Of a DNA stretch of 64,000 nt, positions 34,578 through 45,530 are shown in pieces. The notes under the pieces are model-generated. The model was not told where the DNA came from. It saw nothing but the letters and a program-made list of their open reading frames with translations, and made no database searches. The stretch's first letter is position 1; each line of letters opens with the position of its first letter. Source of the stretch: Laccaria trichodermophora (Eukaryota > Basidiomycota > Agaricomycetes > Agaricales > Hydnangiaceae); contig JACTVC010000003.1 of NCBI GenBank assembly GCA_018417955.1, positions 3,038,001 to 3,102,000 on the forward strand. The letters are read 5' to 3'. The position numbers and the translations under genes were made by a program.

Positions 34578-36644
34578 ATGCTTAAGGAGCCCATTGTGCT
34601 TGCCTCTCGCAGACTTGCTGCCCCAAGCTCTCCTCCGCGCAGAAATGTACTTGGCGCGTCCATCAACAGTCACGCTATGTCGACAATGCGTGCCTCTCAT
34701 TCGGTGGCTGACCCCACCCACGCTGACCTTCCGTCCAAACTGAACGCATTGAATCTGGCGGAGAGCGACGACGACTCAGATATTGAGGTATTCGGTCCGT
34801 TTCCTGCTTCGAAAACAGAAGGGAAGTGTGTGAGGGCGAATTCCGTGGATATGGGGGGAAAGACGAGCGACAAACCGTGAGACTATCATCGTCTCTGCTT
34901 GTACTTTTTGCTTAATTCCCCCAGTGTCCACCCATTCTTTGTTTCGGCCGCTGCTATCAAGGTGTCCGCCTCAAGGCCTTCCGTTTTCACAGAGGCAAAA
35001 CCTACAGAGGTCAAGGTGAAAGCGAAAGCAGTATCGGCTCCCAAATCCAAAGTACAAGCACCGCGCTCAGCTTCTAACGCTACGTTCCCTGTTACTTCAT
35101 CCTCTGTTACACCCTCTGCACCCACCACTCGATCAGACGCTCCCACCCAAGACAAGCCAGACTCCGCTCAAGCTGGTGAGTTTGACGCTGAAGGACGCCA
35201 GGCACCTCTTCCGAAGTATTCGTATCGCGATTATCATCATCCGACACCGACTGTAGTTTATACGCGCCACGAAGAGGAGGCTGATGACCTAGTTCTTGGA
35301 CTTAAACCAGGGTGTGTACTTTGCCTACTCGTTCAAAGTTTGGAGAATATAAATACATACACGTTTACCAGGCCTGTTTCTCTTGACCTAGAGTGGTGTT
35401 TTTATTTCACGAAGAATAAGGGCACCACCACCTTGAACGAGAGGCGCGTTGCTGTAGTCCAGGTCACAGATGTTTGTGGCATGGTCCTTATCATTCAAAT
35501 TTTTGGGATGCGCCGTATGTCAATTTTCTTGTGTGGTGTTTCAAATGTTCCTCATTACCAGTTCAGGATTTCCCAAAAATCTCCAGGTTTGTTTTATATC
35601 CGTCACTTGATCGATCAAGTTTGACACTTTTTCCTAGGCTTTGATTGAAAATCCCAATGTTCCGAAGATGGGCGTGAATATTCTAAGTATGCCGATGTCT
35701 TTATTAAATTTGGTCATGGCTAACACTGCTCCAGATGACGGAAAGAAGTTATTTAGGGACTATGGCATTCTTGCTCAAAGTCTGGTTGAACTGGGAGCTC
35801 TTGCCATGGTGGCAGACCCAGCTGCAAAGAGGAGTCGAAAAATGGTCAGTCTTGCCAAGGTATGTAGATTATTGTGTTTGCCTTTTCTGCAAAGTCTAAA
35901 ATCTGTTGTGTCGAAGCTGGTTGAGCGATATTGTGGAAAATTGTTAGAGAAAGGCTCGGTTCGGACTGGAAATTGGGAAGCTAAACTGGATCAGGAACAA
36001 ATTGACTGTAAGTTTCAGTTCCTGACTATTCTTGCTGGAAGTGTTTATAAATTGACCTGAATAAGATGCAGCAAATGATGCACATTCAACTATACAAGTT
36101 TACAATGAACTTGTAAAAATGGCAGATGAGATGTCCATCAATTTATGGGATAACAAGTATACACATACACAGGCTGTTGGGTGGCATAGATCAACTCTCC
36201 TGTATGTATTTCTTTGTCCATATTGTGATTGTGCTGACATATTTATATACAGTGCATCAAGGTCAAAACTTGAAGTATCATCCAAGATACTAGCACGCCC
36301 TCAACAACTACGTGCCTATCAGTATTGGCATCATCAAAATATGAGTTTGGAAAAAATGTGCATGGCATTGAGTTTGAAGAGTAGAGGGTATGGTCCCCAA
36401 ATTCCTGGTGAAGATAAGAATTTGAGACCTTCTACTGTCATGTAAGCTCAATTTTCCTCAATGTATGAAATATTTAACCTCATGGTTTAGATCATATATT
36501 CTTGGAGCTCTTCAGTCAGATTCAACACTTCCATTTCAAATTGATAAGGTAAAAGATTTGTTGCAGATGGAGATCACATCATGGTCTCGTCATCATGATT
36601 GGATATTAGATGCATGGGAGGAAAGAACTTCAAAGATACAGTGA
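34578..36644 (+). CDS. WRN/RNase D-type 3'-5' exonuclease with C-terminal helical domain
   Basis: The first exon begins MLKEPIVLASRRLAAPSS (an internal ATG at 34677 is an alternative). It is followed, after an intron ending CCCCCAG, by a low-complexity Ser/Ala/Lys-rich linker and YRDYHHPTPTVVYTRHEEEAD. The exonuclease domain has motif I as SLDLEW, motif II as GVNILNDGKKLFRDYG and motif III as QIDYAANDA, the last reassembled across an intron. These give the DEDDy set. A C-terminal segment (RPQQLRAYQYWHHQNMSLE, then STVISYILGALQSD) resembles the HTH domain seen in RecQ/WRN relatives. No helicase domain is present. The family trims DNA or RNA 3' ends in the nucleus. The substrate here is unknown. 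The stop TGA is at 36642. Confidence 0.85.
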
Positions 36645-36810
36645 AAGTTACATATCACTTGCTATGTATCTAGTCATATATCTGTATGTCTATTGTGTCA
36701 GACTGGACTAATGTAATCCTGATTTTGATGGCCACAGTTGATTCTCTCTAACCTATTGTAGTTCTACACAGTCACAATGTGCCAATACAATGCCATATCT
36801 GAGGTCTATT

Positions 36811-38150
36811 CTATAACTTTGCTCCAAATCCTGCAAGTGGGGTATTCAGTGCATCATAGATCTTCTGTGCCAGCCCTCTTGGATTAACCTGAACAACCTG
36901 CAAGTTCAATGGAGTTAGCTTCCACCAACAGAAGAGACTAGTGGTACAATTCACAAGATGGCCAGCACCTTCTACTCTCGAAAATGATGCAAGGTTTTCC
37001 ACACCTCGAACTACATTATCTATAATGTCCATCTTAACTGCAGCTGGTCTGCTATCATCAGCACCTTTGGCATTTTCTTGGAAATTGACAAAACTCACAA
37101 GTAATCATCAATGGCACCATAAATCAAGTGCGTTGGCACGGTTCTAACGTAGCTTCCCAGCAGCCTGTAACCGCGAGTTAATCCCGTACCATCTCGATAA
37201 CACGCCTGAATTCAATTTGATATATTCAGCTCAACATGCCCATGACTTGAACGTCACTAACCGCTTCCTGCGCGCGGCTACACTTGAGAGTGACGCCAAC
37301 CGTCTTACTCGGATAGTCTAGAGTCAGCAGCCCACGCAAACCACATTCCTGAAACGCAGCCTTTAGTAAGTCAGGAATTTAGAAGGACGTATAGATGCAC
37401 GATGAAGAGTCTCAATACGCGATCATCCCAAGTCGACCACACGCCACGGCTCTTCATGGTCTTGTACGCCTCTTCCTTTGAAGGCCAGGTATCGCGTCGT
37501 TTCTCAGCACCGGAAGAAAGCATGTTCCCAGCTGGAGCGGTATATTCCCGTGACATACACATGAGCTCGCAGAAGATGACGGAGTGAAATTTGATTTGTG
37601 GGTAGTACCCCACAGTCAACATTCTGCAGAGGCGATGTTAACCACGAGCGTACTCGATTGCGGCCCTACTCACAAAGAGACAGCTCCCATGGAATGACCG
37701 ATACCAACAAGGTTTCGACTTTTGAAGTCGACGTCAACACCTGTTCCAAAGCCAGAGAGAAAAGAGTGTATGCTCCTTGCGTAATCTTCCCACTGAACTG
37801 AGTAATAACACGTCAGGAAGTAGTTGCCACACCGATAGAAACTCACAGATGTTCTCGTATCCCCAACTAAGCGTGTTCTCGTTGAGAATAGCAGCATCCC
37901 CATGATTGGGAGCGTCAATTGACCAAAATTCTCTAACCTTGACGCCACCCCTGCTCAGCAGTAACTCTTGAAGGTCATCAATGGTTGGTTCCCAGTGCTC
38001 TTTGTGAAAGCCGGTGCCATGAGCAAAGATCAAGGTGAGCGCGTCATCGTCGTAGGATGTGTCAGGGATCCAGTAACGCTTTGCGGTGATGAGAAAAGGA
38101 TAATTGGGACGAGGGTCGTAAACATAAGATTTAGAGACCAGCTTCTGCAT
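36811..38150 (-). CDS. Alpha/beta hydrolase with C-terminal AKL (peroxisomal PTS1)
   Basis: The start MQKLVSKSYVYDPRPNYP at 38150 is followed by LTLIFAHGTGFHKEHWEP (oxyanion region HGT), IDAPNHGD and SWGYENI. The nucleophile elbow is GIGHSMGAV. Later exons give REYTAPAGNMLSSG, EECG/LRGLLTL and a block around GAIDDYLP (spliced across a 47-nt intron). The catalytic histidine is in SFSRVEGAGHL, spliced to VVQVNPRGLAQKI. The protein ends GFGAKL followed by TAG. A/S-K-L at the extreme C-terminus is a peroxisomal matrix signal. The nearest functional analogue I know is yeast Lpx1, a peroxisomal lipase. The substrate here is not determinable. The gene lies 77 bp downstream of the HMG-CoA lyase stop, on the same strand. 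Confidence 0.88.
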
Positions 38151-38227
38151 TGTACTGCGTGGCAGGAGGTAAAGATGTAAGTACCGGCATCGGTCGAGAA
38201 TGTAACCGTCCTACTAAAAATAGCTTG

Positions 38228-39390
38228 CTAATAACTCTTCTTCCTAATTGGCTTACCAACCCGACTCGCACTCTGCCGTCCGAGTTTTTCACTGATCCAC
38301 CACCCAATATCGACAATATCCTCCAATCCAATCGTCCCTCCATTTGAGCCCGCAACTTGGTATTTCGAGCCGAGGAGAGCGTACAGCACATCCTCTGTTG
38401 CCACGTTCCCCGTTGCACCCGGAGAATAGGGGCACCCACCCAGTCCCCCAACCGACGAGTCTATAGTCCTAACCCCGTGTTCTAGAGCAGTAAGGACATT
38501 AGCCACAGCTGTCCCATATGTATCATGGAACTATCAAACTATCAGTTCACGTAAAACGCCAACAAAAAGAACATCACTCACATGGCCCTATAATAAAAGC
38601 ATTAGTACAGTATCCTCACAGAATGTACGACTCACAGCTAGCTTCTCAACCCGAACATCCCGCTTAACCTCCTCCAACATCTCCGCAACCTCATGCGGCC
38701 GGCCCTTCCCAACCGTATCTCCAAGACTAACCTCATAACACCCCATATCCAACAACTCCTTCGCCACCTCCCTCACCCGCTTATAATCCACCCGCCCAGA
38801 ATACGGACACGCAATAACCACACTCACGTACCCCCTCACCCTCAAACCCCTGTCCTGCGCAGCTCGAGCAACAGGAATCAACTTCTTCAACGATTCCGCG
38901 GTGGTGCAGTTCAGGTTTGCTTGATTGAAGGCGTCGGTGGCTGCGGTAAATAAGGATATCTCGTCTGTTAGGGTTGGTTGTGTGTCCAGCAGAGCGAATA
39001 CATCATCAAGACCTCGCTGGTTTGGTACGAGCACTGAGTAATGCACGCCAGGGAGGTGGTCAATGCCTTTGAGCACCTCCGCGGTGCCCCCCATCTATAG
39101 CACCACATGAGCATACTATTTGGGTCGTATAATGCAAGCGTACTTACCTGTGGAACCCACTTTGGACTGACAAAGCTCCCAGCTTCGAGGTTGGTCACCC
39201 CAGCGCGGGCCAGGCGGTTGATGAGCTCGACCTTCGTCTCCACGGGTATGATGGCGCCCTTCTCATTCTGCAACCCATCCCTGGCGCCCACCTCTACAAT
39301 GTTGACAACATGTTTCCTGGAAGAAGGAGCTAGTGTACCCAGAGTCCGTTTCGAAATGCACCGTGACAGAAATCGTGTTGAAGAGAGCAT
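38228..39390 (-). CDS. HMGCL: 3-hydroxy-3-methylglutaryl-CoA lyase
   Basis: The start MLSSTRFLSRCISKRTLG (39390) is basic and hydroxyl-rich, like a mitochondrial presequence. NIVEVGARDGLQNEKG carries the catalytic Arg-Asp. LEAGSFVSPKWVPQ ends exon 1 and MGGTAEVLKGI begins exon 2. ISLFTAATDAFNQANLNC and YEVSLGDTVGKGRP follow. The metal-binding HxHDTYG motif is assembled from three exons: KLA, then a 6-nt exon GGCCAT (Gly-His) at 38587-38582, then FHDTYGTAVANV. GGLGGCPYSPGATGNVATED includes the loop cysteine. The enzyme splits HMG-CoA into acetyl-CoA and acetoacetate in leucine breakdown and ketogenesis, in mitochondria or peroxisomes. The C-terminus is read as RKKSY. A spliced alternative would overlap the next gene start, so the shorter form is preferred. 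Confidence 0.9.
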
Positions 39391-39515
39391 CAAGATCCGC
39401 CATTTTATATTTGGACATTATAACACATACATATAGTTAGAAGCAGCCGACAACTTTTATATACGAAAATCTCCAAAAAAAATAAATCTGTCCATCTTCA
39501 GATCCCAGTTTAACA

Positions 39516-41542
39516 TCAGTTCCGCTTATCCAGGCTCGCTTTTGCCAGCTGGCTCCCAAGATCATTAGCCACGTCCACCGAAATATCGTCTGTCTTCTTC
39601 GCCTTCTCGACCTCGTCTGCAGAGTGTTGTTGCATGTACGTGATGGACGCATCCTCCATGACTTCCTGTATATCAAGACATAAGCACCATACAAAATGAT
39701 TCAACGCCAAAAAACGTACCCTCGCAGACTCCTCCTTGTACTTGTGAACGTTCTCCCTGATCAAAGCAGCCTCAGGGTGAGAATGTGCCAAAGAAGCCAT
39801 CCTATTCATCGCCTTGATGCTGAACGCAGCCTTTCGCCACAACTTCTTGGCGTTGAATGCCTTCTTCACGTTGGGCAGGAGATCCGTCGGTTCGCCATCC
39901 GCTCTCGGCACGAAGTGCGGCTCAGCATCTGCCAGCCACTAGAGTCCATCCAGTCCGTCAGTCGTCCTGTATTCACCCGCACACCAAAAGGCAAGACGCA
40001 CCTTGTGCTTCAGGCACTCAGCCGCCGTCGGCCTGTTCACGGGATCAATCGTCAGACACTGCTTCACAAAGTCTTTCGCGGTGTCTGAAACGCCTTCCCA
40101 GTACTCCGCAGGCTCGAATTTATAGTCGCCCGCAATGATCGCCTCCATTTCCTGCTGTTGCGAGTCACGGTCGAATGGCGTGTACCCAGCCAGAAGGAAA
40201 TAAGTGATGACACCCATTGCCCAGATATCTACCGGCTTGCTATGTCCAGCTAAAGTTGAATTAGATTGGGAGTCGACCACGAAAAGGAGGATAGCGCACT
40301 CTTTTTGAAGATCTCTGGAGCCATGTACTGCCGTCGCGTTCAGATAAACGAATAGCAAATCTGGAACACAAATTACCCACCCCTGGCGTCCCACAAATTT
40401 CAGTCAACATGGTCAACTTTTCCGTATCCATGATCCTGCTCAACCCAAAATCAGCAATCATAATATCGGCCTCCTCAGCCTGCGTTCGGAAAAGCAAGTT
40501 CTCTGGCTTTAAATCTAAAATCTAATCAGATACCAAAATTGAAGAAAACAAAGTGAACAAACCTCGATGGACGATACCCTGATCATGGAGGTATTGTACG
40601 GCTTTAATGATCGTCCGAACCAGATCGGCAGCATCGCTGGGCGCGATGTGTCAGATATTTACCAGCACGAGCGGAAACGGTGGACGTACGCCTCGTAATA
40701 ATTCCCCTTTGCACATATCCGATCAAAGAGCTCGCCGCCCGTGCAGAGATCAAAGCAGAGGTAGAGATTGTGAGATGTCTTGCGGTAGTACCAAAATCAG
40801 CATTTGGATCTCTGCAAGTTCGCGCGGCATAACCGACCTCGAAATAATCATGGAGAGTGACGATGTTGCGATGACCGCTGGATATCTTCTTGAGTACTGC
40901 GATTTCGTTACGGACCTTATGTAAAGTGAGCGGGTTGTTTCATCGATGGACCTTGAGATGAGACTGGACACACCATATGTTCTCTTCCCTCCATCAACTT
41001 CTTGTTAATGACTTTGCAAGCATAATATTTTCCGGTCTGGATGTGGATCGCCTCCTTCACGATAGCGTAGGTTCCACTGCCCAGCGTCTTTCCCGTGCGG
41101 TACTGTAGGGATAATTATTCAGCAAATCCAAGAAACTAGGGGGGTGAATACGACCTACCTGGCATGGGACGGTGGTAGGCATTGTGTACTGATTACGGGA
41201 GGGAACGGGAGGCTGTTGGACGGTTGGTTGAGGATAAGAGGGATAATGAACACAGCCACTTACAGTCACTTTGTCTTGTCCTGTCTGGTACAGCACTTGA
41301 CGGTCCTCCTCAACCGCTCCCTTCAGTCCATGTCCCGCAGTCCCCTTTCGACTCTCAGCATCATCATCAACAGCTCTTCGTTCAGCTGCCACACGTATCT
41401 CCTCTTGCTGTACGCTGCTGGCAATTGAAGTTTTCGAAGACTTGCCAGCAAACGCTGCTGCAAGCTTATCAGCACGGGAGTACCGCTTGAGTCGGTCAAT
41501 CGTGTTGTTGTCTGCCTTGGGCTGGCTTTGCGTGGACCCCAT
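39516..41542 (-). CDS. Calcium/calmodulin-dependent protein kinase (CaMKI type)
   Basis: The start at 41542 (MGSTQSQPKADNN) was chosen over the upstream ATG at 41644. MGxxxS is a possible N-myristoylation signal, and the region before it looks untranslated. An inner start at MPTTVPCQ is possible. An in-frame GTAAGT...CAACAG intron of 51 nt may lie before it. The kinase domain has the Gly loop TGKTLGSGTYAIVKEA, ACKVINKK, HRDLKPENLLF (joined over an intron), IADFGLSRIMD, GTPGYMAPE, and KPVDIWAMGVITYFLLAGYTPF. Past the domain, KKAFNAKKLWRKAAFSIKAMNRM is a basic amphipathic helix of the kind that binds calmodulin and inhibits the kinase. All catalytic residues seen are intact. The protein ends ASLDKRN. 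Upstream activators and substrates are unknown. Confidence 0.92.
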
Positions 41543-41741
41543 GGCGCGGAAGGGAGTGTGAAAGGTGAGGTTGTGGATCCGAGAGGCGTTCAATGTCCAA
41601 CTCCTCTTATAAGGTGACACCGCCACGCGCCTGCGGCATTGCACCCTGACTGGTCTTGGTTATTCTTAGCGTCCCCCACAAGAGCCCACTGCCACCAGAA
41701 TTATTATTTTGCTGTACATACGCCAGATATATCGTATCTAT

Positions 41742-43677
41742 CAATCATTATGGGGTATATCGTTTACTCGTCGGTACTTCTCCTCAAATCTTGAAAAGAC
41801 AATCGCAGAAAGGGCCTTGACCTCTCTCAAATTCAACAAGCCCTACAACCAACCATTCAGCCCTCACTCCATAACACCTGCAAAAAGCACTTACATCAAC
41901 CAACTCATTAGGAACACCCCTCATGGCCTCCATACTCCACCCCGCGAGGCCGGGTAACAATCCCGCCAACCTGATTCTGACATCTTCCTGTGAACCAATA
42001 GAAGTCGCACTGTCCACGAACACTTTTGACTCCAGATGAGCCAACAGCGTCTGCGCAGCCTGATCTAAACACGTCTGGAGAACCAATGAGAAATCAGAAG
42101 ACGCAAACACCGAGCGCGTCTCTTCATGGAGGGCGGTAAACGCCGGGTCTTCAAAATCTATCCGCGTTTGCTGGAAACCACCTTGGATCAATACATGTTG
42201 GATCGTTTCAGGTGTCGGTGGGAAGAGGACAGATTCGAAACTAGATTCGGTATTATGAGGGAAATAAATTTTCACTTGAAAAAATCAACGTACCTCGTCC
42301 GTCGGTCAGTACCATCAACACGCTCTACCTTCTTACGCACATCACTAAGCAGCCTATGCAAATCCTTTGCCGCAAGCTTGCTTTTCAACGACACCCTGCA
42401 CCATAATTAGCAGTCCATCTCTCTCTCCAGAAAAGCAAGCAGCTCACCCATCAAAAACCTCTTCCACACCCCTCCTCACCCTCTCACCCACATCCTTCCA
42501 CCCAACATGCAACAACCACCAACTAAGCGTCAGATACTTACTCTCAACTTCTTCACTAACCCCTCCTTCCTCCCCTTCCCCCTCCATATCCGTTCCAGCC
42601 ATCAAATCCTCTAACGCCCTCCCACCTCCAAGCAAAATATTGCTCATTGTCAACTCTGCAGCTAACCTCTCCCTTAGACGCTCTGACCGTTCCTGCTGCA
42701 ACACTGAGTGCACATACTTTGTGTGAGCGAGGATAGTCAGTTGGATAGTGGTAAGTAGGGTCAATAGTGTTGTCGAGTAGAGCGTCGTTAGCGTACGCGT
42801 GAAGGCTGCAAAATAACATTGTAAAAAAGAAAACTACAAACGAAAAAAGGCGTACTGAGCATTTTGACTTCATTCCATAACTCAGTTTTGGTCCTTGGGC
42901 CACTAAAGTCCGAAGCGCTGATCATACTGTCCGACTAAAATAAAACCCCCAGAATCAGCCGTCGCTACAAACCATGCAATAAGGAATGAACGCACCAATC
43001 CCGAATCTGCCACAGAAAGATTATCACCCGAATCATTCGTCAAAACCCCCAGCGACGACTGAACCTCAGTTATTGACTCGGACGATGCAGCGAGCAGGTG
43101 GTATCCGGGCGGAGAAGATGACAACTCCGCAACCACAATGGAAGAAGACGACGCCTCGATCCAGCTCGTCATACTCGAAGCCATATCTCGCTGGTCCTCA
43201 TCAACCACCACCACAGACCCAGCATCCGAGCGCGTTTCCTGCAGTTCTTGGTCGACGTTATGAACAACATCGCTACTTGAAGCAACACTCGACGGCGGGC
43301 GCTGTGTCAGCCTCCCTTGCCGTGCCCTCGACCGAGCTTGTAATTCTCGCGTCAACACCTCGATATCCATGCCCTCGACAATCTGTTCCGCAAGGTCTGG
43401 AATGAGAGCAAGGATCGTATACGACACATCTTCCTGTGTCTGCGCGAACCTTCTTTTCAAACTACCACTTCGTTAGCCCCTCACCCTTTACATAGTTCAG
43501 AATAAACCCGAGCACATACCTCTCGCGCGCGCTTCTCTCCTGCTCCATACCATCTTTGACCTCTTCCAGCCTGTCATTAAAGTATCGTTTTGCGATATAA
43601 AGGCCACCAACGCAGAATGCTGTTATAGACAGGCCTTTCCGGCGGTCGTAGATATACGTTCGTACCGACTCCAGCAT
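41742..43677 (-). CDS. PEX3: PEX3, peroxisomal membrane biogenesis factor
   Basis: The start MLESVRTYIYDRRKGLSITAF (43677) leads into a membrane segment (FCVGGLYIAKRYF), matching the PEX3 N-terminal anchor. Next are LKRRFAQTQEDVSYTILALIPDLAEQI and IEVLTRELQARS. A Ser-rich insertion follows, then TKTELWNEVKMLTFTRTLTTLYS. LTTIQLTILAHTKYVHSVLQ and SKYLTLSWWLLHVGWKDV follow. The C-terminus is GVPNELVD, a 54-nt intron, then GLLNLREVKALSAIVFSRFEE and HND with a TGA at 41744-41742. PEX3 anchors PEX19 on the peroxisome or ER membrane and inserts peroxisomal membrane proteins. It also recruits pexophagy and inheritance factors in yeasts. All segments are in frame, with no sign of damage. Confidence 0.92.
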
Positions 43678-43831
43678 CTAGTTCATGATAGACGGCTTGA
43701 ACGTTGAACTAGGAAATGTGTATCTTCGGCAACTTCGGGCCGACGGAAAGCACATGTCTTCTGGATGGATTGACCGGGACCGGTGACCGGTGGCCTCCTG
43801 TCTATTTGTTCACAAGATGAAACATTGTCAA

Positions 43832-43930
43832 TGTCCCATGGCTTAGTTGGTTACGGCGTCCGACTGTTATTATGTCTCTACAAGGCAGTACGACATCGGA
43901 AGATCGAGAGTTCGAGTCTCTCTGGGACAG
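43832..43930 (+). tRNA. tRNA-Asn(GTT) with a 25-nt intron
   Basis: The acceptor stem is TGTCCCA/TGGGACA (7 bp). The D arm GGCTTAGTTGGTTACGGC follows. The anticodon stem TCCGA/TCGGA encloses loop C-T-GTT-A-A, giving anticodon GTT at 43866-43868. The intron at 43870-43894 lies between positions 37 and 38, the standard place. The T stem GAGAG/CTCTC and loop TTCGAGT are perfect. The discriminator base is G. A short upstream AT-rich stretch and no CCA are as expected for a nuclear eukaryotic tRNA. Confidence 0.95.
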
Positions 43931-44283
43931 CGGCTTAATGCACATTTTCCCCACCAGAACTTTTCTCGAAACGTTTTTGTTTGAACTGACAAAAAGAAGC
44001 TACACCTGAAATCTTTATTGCGGGGATGAATTATCGTGCATTGTCTGAACGTAAAGTAGTGACTACATATGCTTCCCCATCTTCTCTCCTGGGTGAAAGA
44101 CAAAATCTCAAAGTATCATACAAACTACTATGTGGGAGAAGTTAAGGAAGGACTGTCCCGATATCAGTAACGACGTTACATCGCATAACCAGGTGATCAT
44201 GAACGGCACCCAAAGAGAATCTGAAGCTCAGCTGACCATGAGAGATGAAGGCACAAAAACAAAAATAGGTGCCAATCCAAACG

Positions 44284-45382
44284 TTAATCGGAACCTCCTT
44301 CCAGTGCCTTGACAATGCCGAACGCCGCACCAGCCGCGATGCCTCCAACCATAAGTGTGGTAACTGCGCCCCACACGTACCCACCAGCCCCGGTACCAGC
44401 ACCCGTTACCCGGGCCTTGACAGCTCCAAAGATGAGGAGAACGATGCCAGTGACGATGCACGAGTAGACGAGTGCTATGTGCGCGCGGGGAACGAAGAAG
44501 TAGGGCAACAGGGGGATCACACCGCCAACGAGGTATCCCATCCCAATGGTAAGTGCTGAGACGTACATGCGCCGGTCCGGGACCTCCTCTACAAATTACA
44601 CATCAGCTCAGAACGTTTTTTTTTTTTGATGTGAAAAAGAGTAGCGTACCCAGGCCTTGACCAAACTTGAGCAAGAAAACAGTCAAACCAACATCCTTGC
44701 TCCACCTCAACCTCGAGGCTTCCACGTCACTCCCCGATCCCCGAGTAACAAACCCTTCATCATTCACCTCAACCTCTCTAAGACACGACGCAACAGATCG
44801 GCACGTCTTATTATCAACACCAACCGGTCCAAGCACTTCAGCAACCTCGCGCTCCATCTCACCAGCGCAGCTCTTCACCACGCGTTCCGCAGTTTGGTGA
44901 TGGAGGTAGCGGTAGTGGTCGCGCTCAGCCTGCGAGGCAAGGAAGCCACCTATACCCATAGAAATAGCGCCCGCAATCAGCTCAGCAATGCCGCCGAGCA
45001 CAACAAGTTTTGATTCCCCTAGAGAAGAAAGTCCAGCCGCAAGCGCAAACGGGACTGTGAGGCCGTCTGAGAGTCCGATAACACTGTCAAGTTTTGCGTT
45101 TAAGAGCTCGCCGAAACCCAATTAAAGTGTAAAAAAAACGTACACATCCCGCACAACATCGGGGTCTACTAGTGTACGTTGCTCAGTGATGAGTTCCTTG
45201 CAGCAAACGCCGTTTTCCCGCTCAACTCGATCGCACTTTGCTGTTATGGGAGTAGGCACGCCCGAATGGGCTGTGAGGGGCCACACAGGTGGTTTCTGGA
45301 GCTTGCTGGGGGTTTCTTCGCGGGGAGGCAAAGGCACGAGGGTGGGGGCCGATGAAGTAGAAGAATCTGAACTTGAGGACAT
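44284..45382 (-). CDS. VIT/CCC1-family vacuolar iron or manganese transporter
   Basis: The start is MSSSSDSSTSSAPTLV at 45382 (an ATG five codons earlier is an alternative). Three exons: the first ends in DPDVVRD. The second resumes LLNAKLDSVIGLSDGLTVPF (acceptor GGCGAG) and holds the first two membrane helices, with AAGLSSLGES and IAGAISMGIGGFLASQAERDHY, the family signature. A soluble Glu-rich loop with CAGEMEREV follows. The third exon, EEVPDRRMYVSALTIGMGYLVGG, provides the remaining helices (ALVYSCIVTGIVLLIFG, AVTTLMVGGIAAG) and ends EGGSD. The family moves Fe2+ or Mn2+ from cytosol into the vacuole, protecting against metal excess. The metal cannot be told from sequence. Length (~300 residues) is normal. 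Confidence 0.92.
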
Positions 45383-45530
45383 GGTGGGGCACTCCAAACC
45401 TTCAATATTGCTTCAAAGATCGGTGACAGACGCGTCACGGACCGAAATCATCACGTCATCAGGGCATAGTTACACAAGAAAATTTATTGTACACAGGGTA
45501 GTAACAAAAGATATACACCAAAAAGCATCA

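Noticed and set aside
38131..38227. Extra spliced C-terminal exon for HMG-CoA lyase (ending YNAEAGL)
   Set aside because: Splice sites exist, but the extension would overlap the start of the hydrolase gene and shows no match to the lyase C-terminus; the shorter end is simpler.
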